Below are positions 53,589 through 62,440 of a stretch of DNA of 64,000 nucleotides, one piece after another. Every line of letters starts with the position of its first letter. The stretch's first letter is position 1. Source of the DNA: JBPCOI01 sp051000395 (GTDB lineage Bacteria; Actinomycetota; Actinomycetes; Mycobacteriales; Jatrophihabitantaceae); the NCBI GenBank assembly GCA_051000395.1, contig JBPCOI010000090.1, positions 23,442-87,441 on the forward strand, read 5' to 3'. The translations under genes and the position numbers were made by a program. The notes below the pieces were generated by a model that was not told where the DNA came from, did not search any database, and was given only the letters and a program-made list of their open reading frames with translations.

Positions 53589-54164
53589 TCACCGCGGCGC
53601 TTCGCCGGCGCCTCGGCGGGCCCGCAGCATGGCCGCCGCGATCGCCCGTTCGCGTTCGAGGCGTTCCAGGCGGCCGAGCAGCACGACCTCGGCGCGCAAG
53701 GCGCTGTCCAGCGACGCGTTGTTGTGCTGCAACAGCTCGTTGACCTGCTGCAGGTTCAGCAGCGCGTCCGCACGCAGTCGATCCAGCTGGCCGATCGCCG
53801 CGGTGACCACGTCCAGCTGGCTCAGCAGAGCCTGCCGGGTGTGCTCGTAGGGTTCGGCGGCAGCAGCGCCGCCGTCGGCGCGGGCCAGCTCGGCGGCCCG
53901 CTCGGCGGCGGCCACCGCCTGGCACGCCTGTTCCAGCGCGCCGGCGAGCACCTGCCGCTGCTCGCCGATCGCACGCTCGAGCTCGCCGTGCCGGACAGCC
54001 GTGGAGCCGGTGCGGGCGGCCACCCGGGCCTGCTCCTGCCGGGTGCGCATGATCGCGGTCCGGATCGTCGCCCGCACGGGCGGCTCGGCTGCGTCGGCGC
54101 TGGACGAGCCGCGCCGTCGCACCAGTGCGGCCAGCTGCCGCCACGACCTGCCCCTCGCGCCCAT
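53589..54164 (-). CDS. Coiled-coil protein, possibly PspA/IM30-like
   Basis: 191 residues, ATG at 54164. Almost wholly helical (QVLAGALEQACQAVAAAERAAELARADG and ALLNLQQVNELLQHNNASLDSAL) without a membrane helix. The region from AAAAEPYEHTRQALLSQLD aligns by eye with the central part of PspA. From memory, mycobacteria carry pspA beside clgR, and here clgR is two genes away on the same strand. Weak similarity only; it may be an unrelated coiled coil. Confidence 0.4.
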   Translation of the reverse strand: MGARGRSWRQLAALVRRRGSSSADAAEPPVRATIRTAIMRTRQEQARVAARTGSTAVRHGELERAIGEQRQVLAGALEQACQAVAAAERAAELARADGGAAAAEPYEHTRQALLSQLDVVTAAIGQLDRLRADALLNLQQVNELLQHNNASLDSALRAEVVLLGRLERLERERAIAAAMLRARRGAGEAPR

Positions 54165-54214
54165 GCCCCGCAGTATCGCCGCTGGGTCGGCTGCAGTCGG
54201 CGGCAGCCCCGCGC

Positions 54215-54874
54215 TCAGGCCGAGCGCGCCGCGCTCTCGGCGGACGTCGCGGTCGCTGCCGGTTGCGCACCGGGCAGCCCGGCGAGCAGGACCGCGACGT
54301 CCGCGGCCACCGCGGCGGGACCAGCCGGGGTGAGCAGGTAGGACGCCAGCCAGCGCAGCACCGTCTCGGTGCCACCGCGTCGATGGCGGGCGAGGGTCGT
54401 GGCGACCGCGTCATGCGCGAGGCGCCAGCCCTCGGCCCCGGTGTCGACGCAACCCAGGGCGGCGATGGTCGCGGGCTCGATGCGGGCCAGCGTCCGCAGT
54501 ACCGGATGCCTGGCGACGGCCTCGGCCGCAGCCGCAAGGGCCTGCGGCAGCGGCACGTCGGCGAGCTCGTCGACGAGGCTGGTGACCTCGTGCGCGAGCA
54601 GCGCCGACAGCACCGAGTCCCGGGTGCGGAAGTGGTTGTAGAGCGTCGCCTTCGCGACGCCGGCAGCCGCGGCGACCTGTGCCATCGTGATCTTGGTTCC
54701 GCTGTCGGTGGCCGCCCGCCGGGCGCCGCCGAGCAGGGCGTTCCTCGTGCGGCTCATTGTGTTGCCCGCGCGTACCCGGGTGCCCACAGCGCGCACCGGC
54801 GCGCCCGACACGATGGCCGGAGCCCGCGCGGTCGACCGGAACAGCGTGTCGAAGAGGGGGTCGGAGCTGGCCAT
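54215..54874 (-). CDS. TetR-family transcriptional regulator
   Basis: 219 residues, ATG at 54874. The helix-turn-helix is ITMAQVAAAAGVAKATLYNHFRTRDSVLSALL (about 62-93), followed by an all-helical ligand domain ending in a low-complexity Ala/Thr/Ser tail. It is preceded by an N-terminal arm of 40 residues, so a later ATG (MSRTRNALL) is possible. Ligand and targets are unknown. It lies between clgR and the coiled-coil gene, all on the minus strand. Confidence 0.85.
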   Translation of the reverse strand: MASSDPLFDTLFRSTARAPAIVSGAPVRAVGTRVRAGNTMSRTRNALLGGARRAATDSGTKITMAQVAAAAGVAKATLYNHFRTRDSVLSALLAHEVTSLVDELADVPLPQALAAAAEAVARHPVLRTLARIEPATIAALGCVDTGAEGWRLAHDAVATTLARHRRGGTETVLRWLASYLLTPAGPAAVAADVAVLLAGLPGAQPAATATSAESAARSA

Positions 54875-54988
54875 GCCCGCAAGCTACAACGACCCGCGGG
54901 ACGTGCCGCGCGGCGCGCGGTACGTCCCACCAAGGTCGGGACGAGAGTGACTGCTGTTACGGATGTGACGGTTCGCGGCGCTGCTGGC

Positions 54989-55339
54989 TCACGCGGCGAC
55001 GGTCGGCAGCACCCGCACCTGGGGACCGGCGCGATCGCCGGCCGGTGCGGGGGTGAGGCGCGCGGCGCCCGTCCCGGCGATCGCCGCGACGCGACCGGCG
55101 AGCTTCTCCTCGCGGCGCAGGGTGTTGCTGACCTCCCAGAACAGCTCGGACAGCTCGACGTCGAGCGCGCCGCAGATTGCCGCGAGCAGTTCGGAGGACG
55201 GTTCCTTCTGGCCGCGCTCGACCTCGGACAGGTAGCCCAGGCTCACCCGCGCGCTCGCCGAGATCTCGCGCAGCGTGCGGCGCTGCCGCAGGCGCAGGCC
55301 GCGCAGGGTGTCGCCGACCACCTGGCGTAGCACGGGCAT
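54989..55339 (-). CDS. clgR: ClgR-type helix-turn-helix activator
   Basis: 116 residues from ATG 55339 (MPVLRQVVGDTLRGLRLRQ); the longer frame upstream is unlike the family. A Cro/CI-type helix-turn-helix, TLREISASARVSLGYLSEVERGQKEPSSELL, then AICGALDVELSELFWEVSNTLR as in ClgR. ClgR activates clp protease and stress genes and is itself degraded by Clp; the C-terminus ends VLPTVAA, suited to Clp recognition. Its position next to cinA-pgsA matches mycobacteria and streptomycetes. Confidence 0.88.
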   Translation of the reverse strand: MPVLRQVVGDTLRGLRLRQRRTLREISASARVSLGYLSEVERGQKEPSSELLAAICGALDVELSELFWEVSNTLRREEKLAGRVAAIAGTGAARLTPAPAGDRAGPQVRVLPTVAA

Positions 55340-55431
55340 GTTCCGAACAACCCCCAGTCGAGCGAAGACAGACCGCCTCTGGCCGTCCACGGTACCGGTC
55401 GGCACCGGTCGGCACGTGAGCGAACGCGCGC

Positions 55432-55448
55432 GTCCGCTCACGGCGAAC
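55432..55448 (-). promoter_or_regulatory. Candidate ClgR operator
   Basis: Minus strand GTTCGC-CGTGA-GCGGAC, one mismatch from the dyad GTTCGC-N5-GCGAAC I recall for ClgR. It is 93-109 bases upstream of the clgR ATG and overlaps the cinA 3' end. A half-matching site (GTTCGC-TCACG) follows near 55417. Confidence 0.5.
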
Positions 55449-55941
55449 GTAACGCCTGCTCGGCCCGGTCGCATTCCGAGGCGAGCAGCCGCAGGCACAG
55501 CTGCACGGCGGCTGCCCGGATCGCCGGCCGGTCGCCGTCGGCGCGCACCCGGCGGCAGGTCTCGCCCGCCGGCCCGGCGATCGCGGCGAAGACGGTGCCG
55601 ACCGGCTTGCCGTCCTGTTCGTCCGGCCCGGCCACCCCGGTGACACCCAGCCCGTAACGGGCCGTCAGCCGGTCCCGCGCGCCGCGGGCGAGCGCGAGCG
55701 CGACATCCGCTTCAACGGCGCCGTGCTCGGCGAGAAGCGCCGCGTCCACTCCCGCCAGTGAGGCCTTGAGGTCGGTGGCGTAGACGACCAAGCCCCCGCG
55801 GAGCGTCGCGCTGGCCCCGGGTGGCTCACTCAGCGCGGCGGTGACGAGGCCGCCCGTCAGCGACTCGGCGACCCCGACGCTCGCGCCCAGCGCCCGCAGC
55901 CGCGAGAGCAACTCGACGGTGTCGACCTGGGCAGGCGTCAC
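55438..55941 (-). CDS. cinA: CinA C-terminal domain protein (nicotinamide-nucleotide amidase type)
   Basis: 167 residues from GTG 55941, which overlaps the pgsA stop (GTGA). Shows GASVGVAESLTGGLVTAALSEPPGAS, GGLVVYATDLKASL and YGLGVTGVAGPDEQDGKPVGTVFAAI, the PncC/CinA-C fold, which deamidates nicotinamide mononucleotide. The N-terminal MoaB-like domain of long CinA is absent. Third gene of rimO-pgsA-cinA. Confidence 0.92.
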   Translation of the reverse strand: MTPAQVDTVELLSRLRALGASVGVAESLTGGLVTAALSEPPGASATLRGGLVVYATDLKASLAGVDAALLAEHGAVEADVALALARGARDRLTARYGLGVTGVAGPDEQDGKPVGTVFAAIAGPAGETCRRVRADGDRPAIRAAAVQLCLRLLASECDRAEQALRSP

Positions 55942-56549
55942 CGTGCGGGTACGGCCCTGCGCAGCCGCAGCGCGCGCCGCACGTAGTCGGCGCCGGTGAC
56001 GAGCGCGACGACGATCGCGACGATCATCAGCACCCACGCGACGCCGCGCAGCCACCCCCACGGCGGCAGCACGAACAACCCGATCGCGACCGCCTGCAGC
56101 AGCGTCTTGAGCTTGCCGCCGCGGCTGGCCGCGATCACGCCGTGGCGGATCACCCAGAACCGCAGCAGCGTGACGCCCACCTCGCGCACCAGGATCACGA
56201 CCGTGACCCACCACGGCAGGTCGCCCAGTACGGACAGCCCGATCAGCGCGGCACCGACGAGCGCCTTGTCGGCGATCGGGTCGGCCAGCTTGCCGAACTC
56301 GGTGATCAACCCGCGCTTGCGGGCGATGTCGCCGTCGAAACGGTCGGTGATGCAGGCCAGCGCGAAGATCGCCCAGGCGGCCACCCGCCAGCCCGGCTGC
56401 GCACCCGTGCCGTGGAACAGCACCACCAGGAAGATCGGAACGAGCACCAGGCGGAACACGGTGAGCCCGTTGGCGACGTTCCAGGTCGAGGCCGGGCTCA
56501 GCGGCGCGGCGATCGGGTCGTCGGCGAGCGGGCGGGCGGCCTTCACCAC
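55938..56549 (-). CDS. pgsA: CDP-diacylglycerol-glycerol-3-phosphate phosphatidyltransferase-like PgsA
   Basis: 203 residues, GTG 56549 (a second GTG at 56546 overlaps the rimO stop). Several membrane helices and the CDP-alcohol phosphotransferase motif DRFDGDIARKRGLITEFGK followed by LADPIADK, with the spacing D-G-x2-A-R-x8-G-x3-D-x3-D. Makes phosphatidylglycerol phosphate at the inner membrane. Overlaps with rimO and cinA show a single operon. Confidence 0.92.
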   Translation of the reverse strand: MVKAARPLADDPIAAPLSPASTWNVANGLTVFRLVLVPIFLVVLFHGTGAQPGWRVAAWAIFALACITDRFDGDIARKRGLITEFGKLADPIADKALVGAALIGLSVLGDLPWWVTVVILVREVGVTLLRFWVIRHGVIAASRGGKLKTLLQAVAIGLFVLPPWGWLRGVAWVLMIVAIVVALVTGADYVRRALRLRRAVPAR

Positions 56550-57928
56550 GGCGTGCCGTCGGGCTCGGCGACGAGGTCGACGCCCTCGGAGTCGACGACG
56601 AGCGCCGGGACGAACTGCGCGAGGCGGGCCGGCCCGAGCAGGCGCGTCGTCCCGTCCACGTCCGGGCCCTGGTGCGCCGCGCGTCCGGTGGCCCCAGCGT
56701 GGTCGATCTCCTCGACCAGGACCTCGACGCGAGTGCCGACGCGGTCCTCGGCACGCTGTGCGATCAGCTCACCGCACAGGGCGGACAGCTGCTCGACGCG
56801 TGCCGCGATCTCGTCGGCGTCGAGCTTGGCGTCGAGCGTCGCGGCCTGCGTGCCGTCCTCGTCGGAGTAGCCGAACACGCCGACGACGTCGAGCCTGGCC
56901 TCGGAGAGGAACTGCTCCAGCTCGGCGACGTCGTCCTCGGTCTCGCCGGGAAAGCCGACGATCACGTTGCTGCGCGTGCCGGCGTCGGGCACGAACGCAC
57001 GGACCCGGGCGAGCAGGTCGAGGAAGGCATCGCTCGAGCCGAAACGCTTCATCCGTCTCAGAACACTCGGACTCGCGTGCTGGAAGGACAGGTCGAAGTA
57101 AGGCGCGACTCCGGGCGTGGTCGCGAGCGCCTCGAGCAGTGCCGGCCGCAGCTCGGCCGGTTGCAGGTAGGACACCCGGATCCGTTCGATGCCCTCGACG
57201 GCAGCGAGTTCGGGCAGCAGCCTCTCCAGTGCGCGCAGATCGCCGAGGTCCTTGCCGTAGGACGTCGAGTTCTCGCTGACCAGCACCACTTCGCGGGCGC
57301 CGGTCGCGGCCAGCCAGCGCGCCTCGGCCAGCACCTCGGCCGGCGGGCGGGACACGAACGAGCCACGGAAGGACGGGATCGCGCAGAACGTGCAGCGCCG
57401 GTCGCAGCCGGAGGCGAGTTTCAGGTAGGCGAACGGAGCTCCGTCCAGCCGGGTCCGTGTCTCGGGCAGCCAGGCGTGGCCTGGCAGCGCGATGTCCACG
57501 GCCGCGGCCCGCCTGCGGGACGGGGCCACCGGCAGCAGCGTCCGGCGGTCGCGCGGGCGGTGCGGTGCGACGCTGCGGCCGGCCGCGACGTCATCGAGGC
57601 GTGCGGCGATGTCGGCGTAGGAGTCGAAGCCGAGCACCGCGTCGGCCTCGGAGAGCGTGTCGGCCAGTTGCTCGCCGTACCGCTCGGCGAGGCAGCCGAC
57701 CGCGACGACCTTCCTGCCCGTGTCGGCCGCGGCGAGGACGGTGTCGATCGAGTCCTTCTTCGCCGAATCGACGAAGCCGCAGGTGTTGACAAGCACGACC
57801 TCGGCGTCCGCGCCGTCGCTCAGCGTCCACCCGCCCGCGCCCAGGCGGCCGGCCAGCTCCTCGGAATCGACCTCGTTGCGGGCACAACCCAGCGTCACGA
57901 TCGAGACGGACCGGGACGGCGGTGACAC
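56543..57928 (-). CDS. rimO: Ribosomal protein S12 methylthiotransferase RimO
   Basis: 461 residues, GTG 57928. N-terminal cluster-binding part (VTLGCARNEVDSEELAG, VNTCGFVDSAKKDSI, VAVGCLAERYG), radical SAM core CDRRCTFCAIPSFRG and a TRAM-like end. It differs from MiaB in its CARNEVDSE start. It adds a methylthio group to Asp of S12. First gene of the rimO-pgsA-cinA unit. Confidence 0.94.
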   Translation of the reverse strand: MSPPSRSVSIVTLGCARNEVDSEELAGRLGAGGWTLSDGADAEVVLVNTCGFVDSAKKDSIDTVLAAADTGRKVVAVGCLAERYGEQLADTLSEADAVLGFDSYADIAARLDDVAAGRSVAPHRPRDRRTLLPVAPSRRRAAAVDIALPGHAWLPETRTRLDGAPFAYLKLASGCDRRCTFCAIPSFRGSFVSRPPAEVLAEARWLAATGAREVVLVSENSTSYGKDLGDLRALERLLPELAAVEGIERIRVSYLQPAELRPALLEALATTPGVAPYFDLSFQHASPSVLRRMKRFGSSDAFLDLLARVRAFVPDAGTRSNVIVGFPGETEDDVAELEQFLSEARLDVVGVFGYSDEDGTQAATLDAKLDADEIAARVEQLSALCGELIAQRAEDRVGTRVEVLVEEIDHAGATGRAAHQGPDVDGTTRLLGPARLAQFVPALVVDSEGVDLVAEPDGTPW

Positions 57929-58048
57929 ATCAGCAGGCTACCCGCGCGGGCGCCTGCGACCCCCACCCGTGAACTCCCGCTGCAGCTCCTGCCGCCCCGG
58001 CGCGACGGGTGGCGATCGGGCATCGACGCGACGGGATAGCGTTTCGGC

Positions 58049-58549
58049 GTGCCTGTCGTCGTCCGTCGTGCCCGCACGGCCGACGTGCCGGCGATCAAGG
58101 CGATCGTCGACATCTACGCCGGTTCCGGCCGCAAGCTGCTGGCCAAGGAGCTCGTGACGCTCTACGAGGACGTGCAGGACTTCCTGGTCGCCGAGCGCGG
58201 CGGGTCTGTCGTCGGCTGCGGCGCGCTACACGTGCTGTGGGCCGACCTGGGCGAGATCCGCACCCTGGCCGTGCATCCGGAGCACCGCAAGGCGTGCATC
58301 GGCTCGCAGCTGCTCGACGTGCTCATCACCACCGCCCGCGAGCTCGGGCTGTCCAGGCTGTTCGCCCTCACCTTCCATACCGACTTCTTCGCCCGCGCCG
58401 GCTTCGCCGAGATCGACGGCGCGCCCGTGGACCCGGACACCTACGAGGCGCTGCGGCGCTCCTACGACCCGGGCATCGCGGAGTTCCTCGGCCTGGAGTA
58501 CGTCAAGCCGAACACGCTGGGCAACACCCGGATGCTGCTGAGCCTCTGA
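58049..58549 (+). CDS. argA: GNAT amino-acid N-acetyltransferase (ArgA-like)
   Basis: 166 residues, GTG. Shows PAIKAIVDIYAGSGRKLLAKEL, FLVAERGGSVVGCGALHVLWADLGEIRTLAVHPEHRKACIGSQLLD and FHTDFFARAGFAEIDG. Matches the short mycobacterial N-acetylglutamate synthase type, and the pgsA-argA-ftsK neighbourhood agrees. Acetylates glutamate as the first step of arginine synthesis. The loop reads RKACIG where Q/RxxGxG/A is usual, a mild deviation. Confidence 0.82.
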   Translation: MPVVVRRARTADVPAIKAIVDIYAGSGRKLLAKELVTLYEDVQDFLVAERGGSVVGCGALHVLWADLGEIRTLAVHPEHRKACIGSQLLDVLITTARELGLSRLFALTFHTDFFARAGFAEIDGAPVDPDTYEALRRSYDPGIAEFLGLEYVKPNTLGNTRMLLSL

Positions 58550-58618
58550 CGATCGCCCCGCGCGCCTCACCTGTCACAGGCGAATCACGGGATAGCGTTC
58601 GGCACGGAGGTGATCACC

Positions 58619-58780
58619 GTGACGACTGCAGACCGCATCGACGTGCTCTCCTGGGCGCCGCCGGCCTCGTCGGGAACCGTCGCCGGGGACTACGCCGGGC
58701 GCCACCGCCGGCCGGAGACCCGGCACTTCTCGTTTCGGCGGATGTTCTATCTGGCACGCCACCTCGCGCGCGGCCGCTGA
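58619..58780 (+). CDS. Small unknown protein, 53 residues
   Basis: GTG at 58619 with a GGAGG ribosome-binding site 8 bases upstream (58606-58610). The frame (TTADRIDVLSWAPP ... RHLARGR, stop 58778-58780) has actinobacterial codon bias and a basic, partly amphipathic C-terminus (HFSFRRMFYLARHLARGR). No family recognised; no membrane helix. It lies alone between the GNAT gene and convergent ftsK. Confidence 0.55.
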   Translation: MTTADRIDVLSWAPPASSGTVAGDYAGRHRRPETRHFSFRRMFYLARHLARGR

Positions 58781-58834
58781 GCTGGTTCGAAGCGCCCGAC
58801 CGCCACGGCACCGGGCGCTTCGTGCTGTCCGGAC

Positions 58835-61309
58835 TCAGACCGCGTCGGCGGAGGGCTGCTCGTCCTCGGCGGGCGTGAGCAGGTCTTCGGCACTGCCGCC
58901 GTTGCGCAGAGCGTAGAGCAGCCCCGCCAGCTCATCCGGCATGACCAGCACCTCGCGTGCCTTGGAACCCTCGGACGGCCCGACGATCGAGCGCGACTCC
59001 ATCAGGTCCATCAACCGTCCGGCCTTCGCGAAGCCGACCCGCAGCTTGCGCTGCAGCATCGAGGTCGAGCCGAACTGCGTCGACACGACGAGTTCCACGG
59101 CCGAGAGGAACAAGTCGAGGTCATCGCCGATATCCGCGTCGATGTCCTTCTTGGCGGCCTGTGGCGCGGTGACGTCCTCGCGGTAACTCGGCTGCAGCTG
59201 GGACCGGCAGTGCCCGACGATCGCATGGATCTCCGCATCGGTGACGAAGGCGCCCTGCATGCGGGCCGGCTTGGACGCACCCATCGGCAGGAACAGCCCG
59301 TCGCCCTTGCCGAGCAGCTTCTCCGCACCCGGCTGGTCGAGGATGACCCGCGAGTCGGTCACCGAGGACGGCTTGAATCCCAGACGCGACGGGACGTTCG
59401 CCTTGATCAGGCCGGTGACGACGTCGACGGACGGACGCTGTGTCGCTATCACGAGGTGGATGCCGGCAGCGCGCGCGAGCTGGGTGATGCGCACGATGGC
59501 GTCCTCGACGTCGCGCGGCGCGACCATCATCAGGTCGGCCAGCTCGTCCACGATCACGAGAAGGTACGGGTAGGCGGTGTAGACGCGCTCTGAGCCCGGC
59601 GGTGCGACGAGCTCGCCGCTGACGACCTTCTTGTTGAAGTCGTCGATGTGGCGCACTCCGGAGAACTCCATGTCCTCGTAGCGCATGTCCATCTCGCGGA
59701 CCACCCACTGAAGCGCGTCCGCGGCCTTCTTCGGGTTGGTGATCACCGGCGTGACGAGGTGCGGAATCCCTTGGTAGGCAGCGAATTCCACTCGCTTCGG
59801 GTCGATCAGCACCATGCGCACCTGATCCGGGGTGGCCCGCGTGAGGATGGAGAGGATCAGCGCGTTGATGCAGCTCGACTTGCCCGCGCCCGTCGCGCCG
59901 GCCACCAGCAGGTGGGGCATCTTCGTCAGGTTCGCCACGACGAAGCCGCCCTCGACGTCCTTGCCGAGCGCCACCAGCATCGGGGCGTGGTCGCGCTGCG
60001 CGATCGGTGAGCGCAGCACGTCGCCGAGCATCACCATCTCCGGGTCGGCGTTGGGGATCTCGACGCCGACGGCGCTCTTGCCGGGGATCGGGGACAGGAT
60101 GCGCACGTCGGCGCTCTTGACGGCGTAGGCGATGTTGCGCGTCAGGTTGGTGATGCGCTCCACCTTCACCCCGGGCCCGAGTTCGACCTCGTAGCGGGTG
60201 ACGGTCGGGCCGCGGTTGAAGCCCGTGACGGCGCAGTCGACGTCGAACTCCGCGAAGACCTGGGTCAGCGCAGCGATCACCTCGTCGTTGGCACGGGTGT
60301 GCTCCAGGTGCGGCGTGCCCTGCGCAAGATCCTTGAGCGAGGGCAGCGTGTACATGCCGGCGCCGTTGGACAGTTCGAGCTGTACCGGCCGGGTGATCGG
60401 AGGCAGGTCCTCGCCGTTCGCCCTCGGTGCGCGAGGCTTGCGCGGCCTCGGCAGCTGGACCGTCCGGTTCCCTTCGCCGTAGTCAGCGTCGCCGTCGTCG
60501 CCGTCGTCGCCGGCAAGCGGCCGTTCGGAGTTCTCGGTGTCCGCAGACGCCTCGGGCGCGCGGCGGCCACGGCGCCGGCGTTCGGGAACCGGTTGCGCCG
60601 CGTCCGCGTTCCTGGTGGCCAGCTCGCGGACGTAGCCCGCGAGCGCGCTGATCGGCGTGGCGGTCACCACCAGGATGCCGAACACCCCGAGTACCAGGAG
60701 CAGCGGCACCGCGATGGCGGGCGACAGCCCGCGCTCCAGCGGTTGCGCGACAGCAGCGCCGAGCAGGCCGCCCGCGTGCGAGCGGCCGGCCGCGCTGCGT
60801 GGCGAACCGGCCCACAGGTCGAACAGCCCGAGCACCGACGCGCCCACAGCGAGCGAGCCCACCAGCAGGCGCCCGCGGGACTCCGGTTGCGCCGCCTGCC
60901 GCAGCATGCGTGCACCGTCGGCGAGCAGCAGCACCGGCAGCAAGAGCGTCCCGTTGCCGATCAGCACGCGGCACGCGCTACTGAGCACGCGCCCGACCGG
61001 TCCCGCCGCCGCGAACCAGACCGCCATGACGGCGACCAGGCCGAAGGCCAGCACCCCGAGGGCGGCGCCGTCGCGACGGTGCTCGGCGTCCAGATCGCGA
61101 GCCGTCGCGGCGTTTCGTCCGACCGCCCGCGCCAGGCGTCCGACCACGACGGCCAGGGCGTGCCAGATCGACCCGAGCGCTCGGCCGAGGCCGATCAGCG
61201 GTTTGGCATAGCCCGGTGTGCGAGCAGCGCGGGCCCGGCTGCGGGGCTTTCGCGCCTTGCGCGTTTTGCGCGCCGGCGTTCGGGTGCGGGTTCCGCTCGC
61301 TCCTGCCAT
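58835..61309 (-). CDS. ftsK: DNA translocase FtsK
   Basis: 824 residues, ATG 61309 with AGGG upstream. A basic N-terminus, four membrane helices (about 82-225), an Arg/Asp-rich linker (240-300), then the motor with Walker A GATGAGKS (471-478), IVDELADLMM, ATQRPSVDVVTGLIKANVPSR and the C-terminal gamma domain (LVVSTQFGSTSMLQRKLRVGFAKAGRLMDLMES). Pumps chromosome ends through the division septum and activates XerCD at dif. A relatively short linker compared with E. coli FtsK. Confidence 0.96.
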   Translation of the reverse strand: MAGASGTRTRTPARKTRKARKPRSRARAARTPGYAKPLIGLGRALGSIWHALAVVVGRLARAVGRNAATARDLDAEHRRDGAALGVLAFGLVAVMAVWFAAAGPVGRVLSSACRVLIGNGTLLLPVLLLADGARMLRQAAQPESRGRLLVGSLAVGASVLGLFDLWAGSPRSAAGRSHAGGLLGAAVAQPLERGLSPAIAVPLLLVLGVFGILVVTATPISALAGYVRELATRNADAAQPVPERRRRGRRAPEASADTENSERPLAGDDGDDGDADYGEGNRTVQLPRPRKPRAPRANGEDLPPITRPVQLELSNGAGMYTLPSLKDLAQGTPHLEHTRANDEVIAALTQVFAEFDVDCAVTGFNRGPTVTRYEVELGPGVKVERITNLTRNIAYAVKSADVRILSPIPGKSAVGVEIPNADPEMVMLGDVLRSPIAQRDHAPMLVALGKDVEGGFVVANLTKMPHLLVAGATGAGKSSCINALILSILTRATPDQVRMVLIDPKRVEFAAYQGIPHLVTPVITNPKKAADALQWVVREMDMRYEDMEFSGVRHIDDFNKKVVSGELVAPPGSERVYTAYPYLLVIVDELADLMMVAPRDVEDAIVRITQLARAAGIHLVIATQRPSVDVVTGLIKANVPSRLGFKPSSVTDSRVILDQPGAEKLLGKGDGLFLPMGASKPARMQGAFVTDAEIHAIVGHCRSQLQPSYREDVTAPQAAKKDIDADIGDDLDLFLSAVELVVSTQFGSTSMLQRKLRVGFAKAGRLMDLMESRSIVGPSEGSKAREVLVMPDELAGLLYALRNGGSAEDLLTPAEDEQPSADAV

Positions 61310-61376
61310 CGGACAACCCTAACGCTGAACTCGATGGTTATCGGGGAGCCGCGACGCGTGCCGCCGCCGCTCGTCT

Positions 61377-61504
61377 GCGATCTTCATGCTCGTCCGCGAT
61401 CTTCATGCTCATCCGCGATCTTCATGCTCGTGTGCGCCGATGAGGGCGCAGGACCATGAAGATCCGGCAGGACCATGAAGATCCGGGAGGACCATGAAGA
61501 TCCG
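61377..61504. repeat. Two facing arrays of three 19-bp repeats
   Basis: Array 1: GCGATCTTCATGCTCGTCC at 61377, 61396 and 61415 (near-identical). Array 2: GCAGGACCATGAAGATCCG at 61448, 61467 and 61486. The cores GATCTTCATG and CATGAAGATC are reverse complements, so the arrays face each other around 14 bases and could fold into a large cruciform or RNA hairpin. They lie between ftsK and dapA, both minus. They are not CRISPR: there are no spacers. Confidence 0.9.
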
Positions 61505-61526
61505 GTTCAGCCAGGAGCCGGTGCGG

Positions 61527-62423
61527 TCACAACCCGGCGGCGGCGAGGTCCTGGCGCAACTGGCTCAGTTCGTGCTCGGTCGCGTCGACGAGCGGCAGGC
61601 GCACCGGGCCGACGTCCAGACCCCGATCGCGCAGGCCCGCCTTGACCAGGATCGTGCCCTGGGTGCGGAAGATGCCGGTGTAGATCGGCAGCAATCGCCG
61701 GTGCAGGCCGATTGCCTCGGCGACCTCACCGCGTTCGAAGGCCTCGATCATCGCGCTGGTGGGCGCACCGGAGAAGTGCGTGGACGTGCCCACCACGCCG
61801 ACCCCGCCGACGGACAGGATCGGCAGCGTCATCGCGTCGTCGCCGCTGTAGAACGCGAGCTCGGTCTCGGCGAGCACTCGCGACGTGGCGACCAGGTCGC
61901 CCTTCGCGTCCTTGACGGCGACGACACGCTCGTGCGCAGCGAGCGCGATCAGCACCGCGCTCGGGATGGGCAGCGCACTGCGGCCCGGGATGTCGTAGAG
62001 CATCACCGGAAGCTCGCTCGCATCGGCGACCGCCCGGAAGTGGGCGAGCAGCCCGGCCGGCGGCGGCTTCGAGTAGTAGGGCGTCACGACGAGCAGGCCG
62101 TGCGCGCCCGCCTTGGCCGCCTGCTCGGCGAGATGGATCGAGTGGACGGTGTCGAACGTTCCCACGCCCGCGACGACGTGCGCCCGATCGCCCACCGCGT
62201 CGAGCACCGCCCGCAGCAGCTCGGACTTCTCCGCGTCGGAGGTGGTAGGCGACTCGCCCGTGGTGCCGCTGACCACCAGGCCGTCGTTGCCCTGCTCGTC
62301 GACGAGGTAGCTCGCGAGTTCGGCCGCCTTGTCGAGATCGAGTTCGCCGCTGACGCCGAACGGCGTCACCATCGCGGTGAGCAACCGCCCGAACGGACGG
62401 CGCGGAACGGCGCCTGCTGCCAT
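61527..62423 (-). CDS. dapA: 4-hydroxy-tetrahydrodipicolinate synthase DapA
   Basis: 298 residues, ATG 62423. TIM barrel with GTTGESPT (53-60), Tyr143 (LYDIPGRS) and the Schiff-base Lys171 (AVKDAKGD). First committed step of the diaminopimelate and lysine pathway; dapF lies elsewhere in the window. It follows thyX with 17 bases between, so they are likely co-transcribed. Confidence 0.97.
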   Translation of the reverse strand: MAAGAVPRRPFGRLLTAMVTPFGVSGELDLDKAAELASYLVDEQGNDGLVVSGTTGESPTTSDAEKSELLRAVLDAVGDRAHVVAGVGTFDTVHSIHLAEQAAKAGAHGLLVVTPYYSKPPPAGLLAHFRAVADASELPVMLYDIPGRSALPIPSAVLIALAAHERVVAVKDAKGDLVATSRVLAETELAFYSGDDAMTLPILSVGGVGVVGTSTHFSGAPTSAMIEAFERGEVAEAIGLHRRLLPIYTGIFRTQGTILVKAGLRDRGLDVGPVRLPLVDATEHELSQLRQDLAAAGL

Positions 62424-62440
62424 GGCCCAAAACTACCGCG

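Noticed and set aside
61377..61504. CRISPR array
   Set aside because: Repeats are contiguous 19-mers without spacers, in two opposite orientations, and no cas genes are present.
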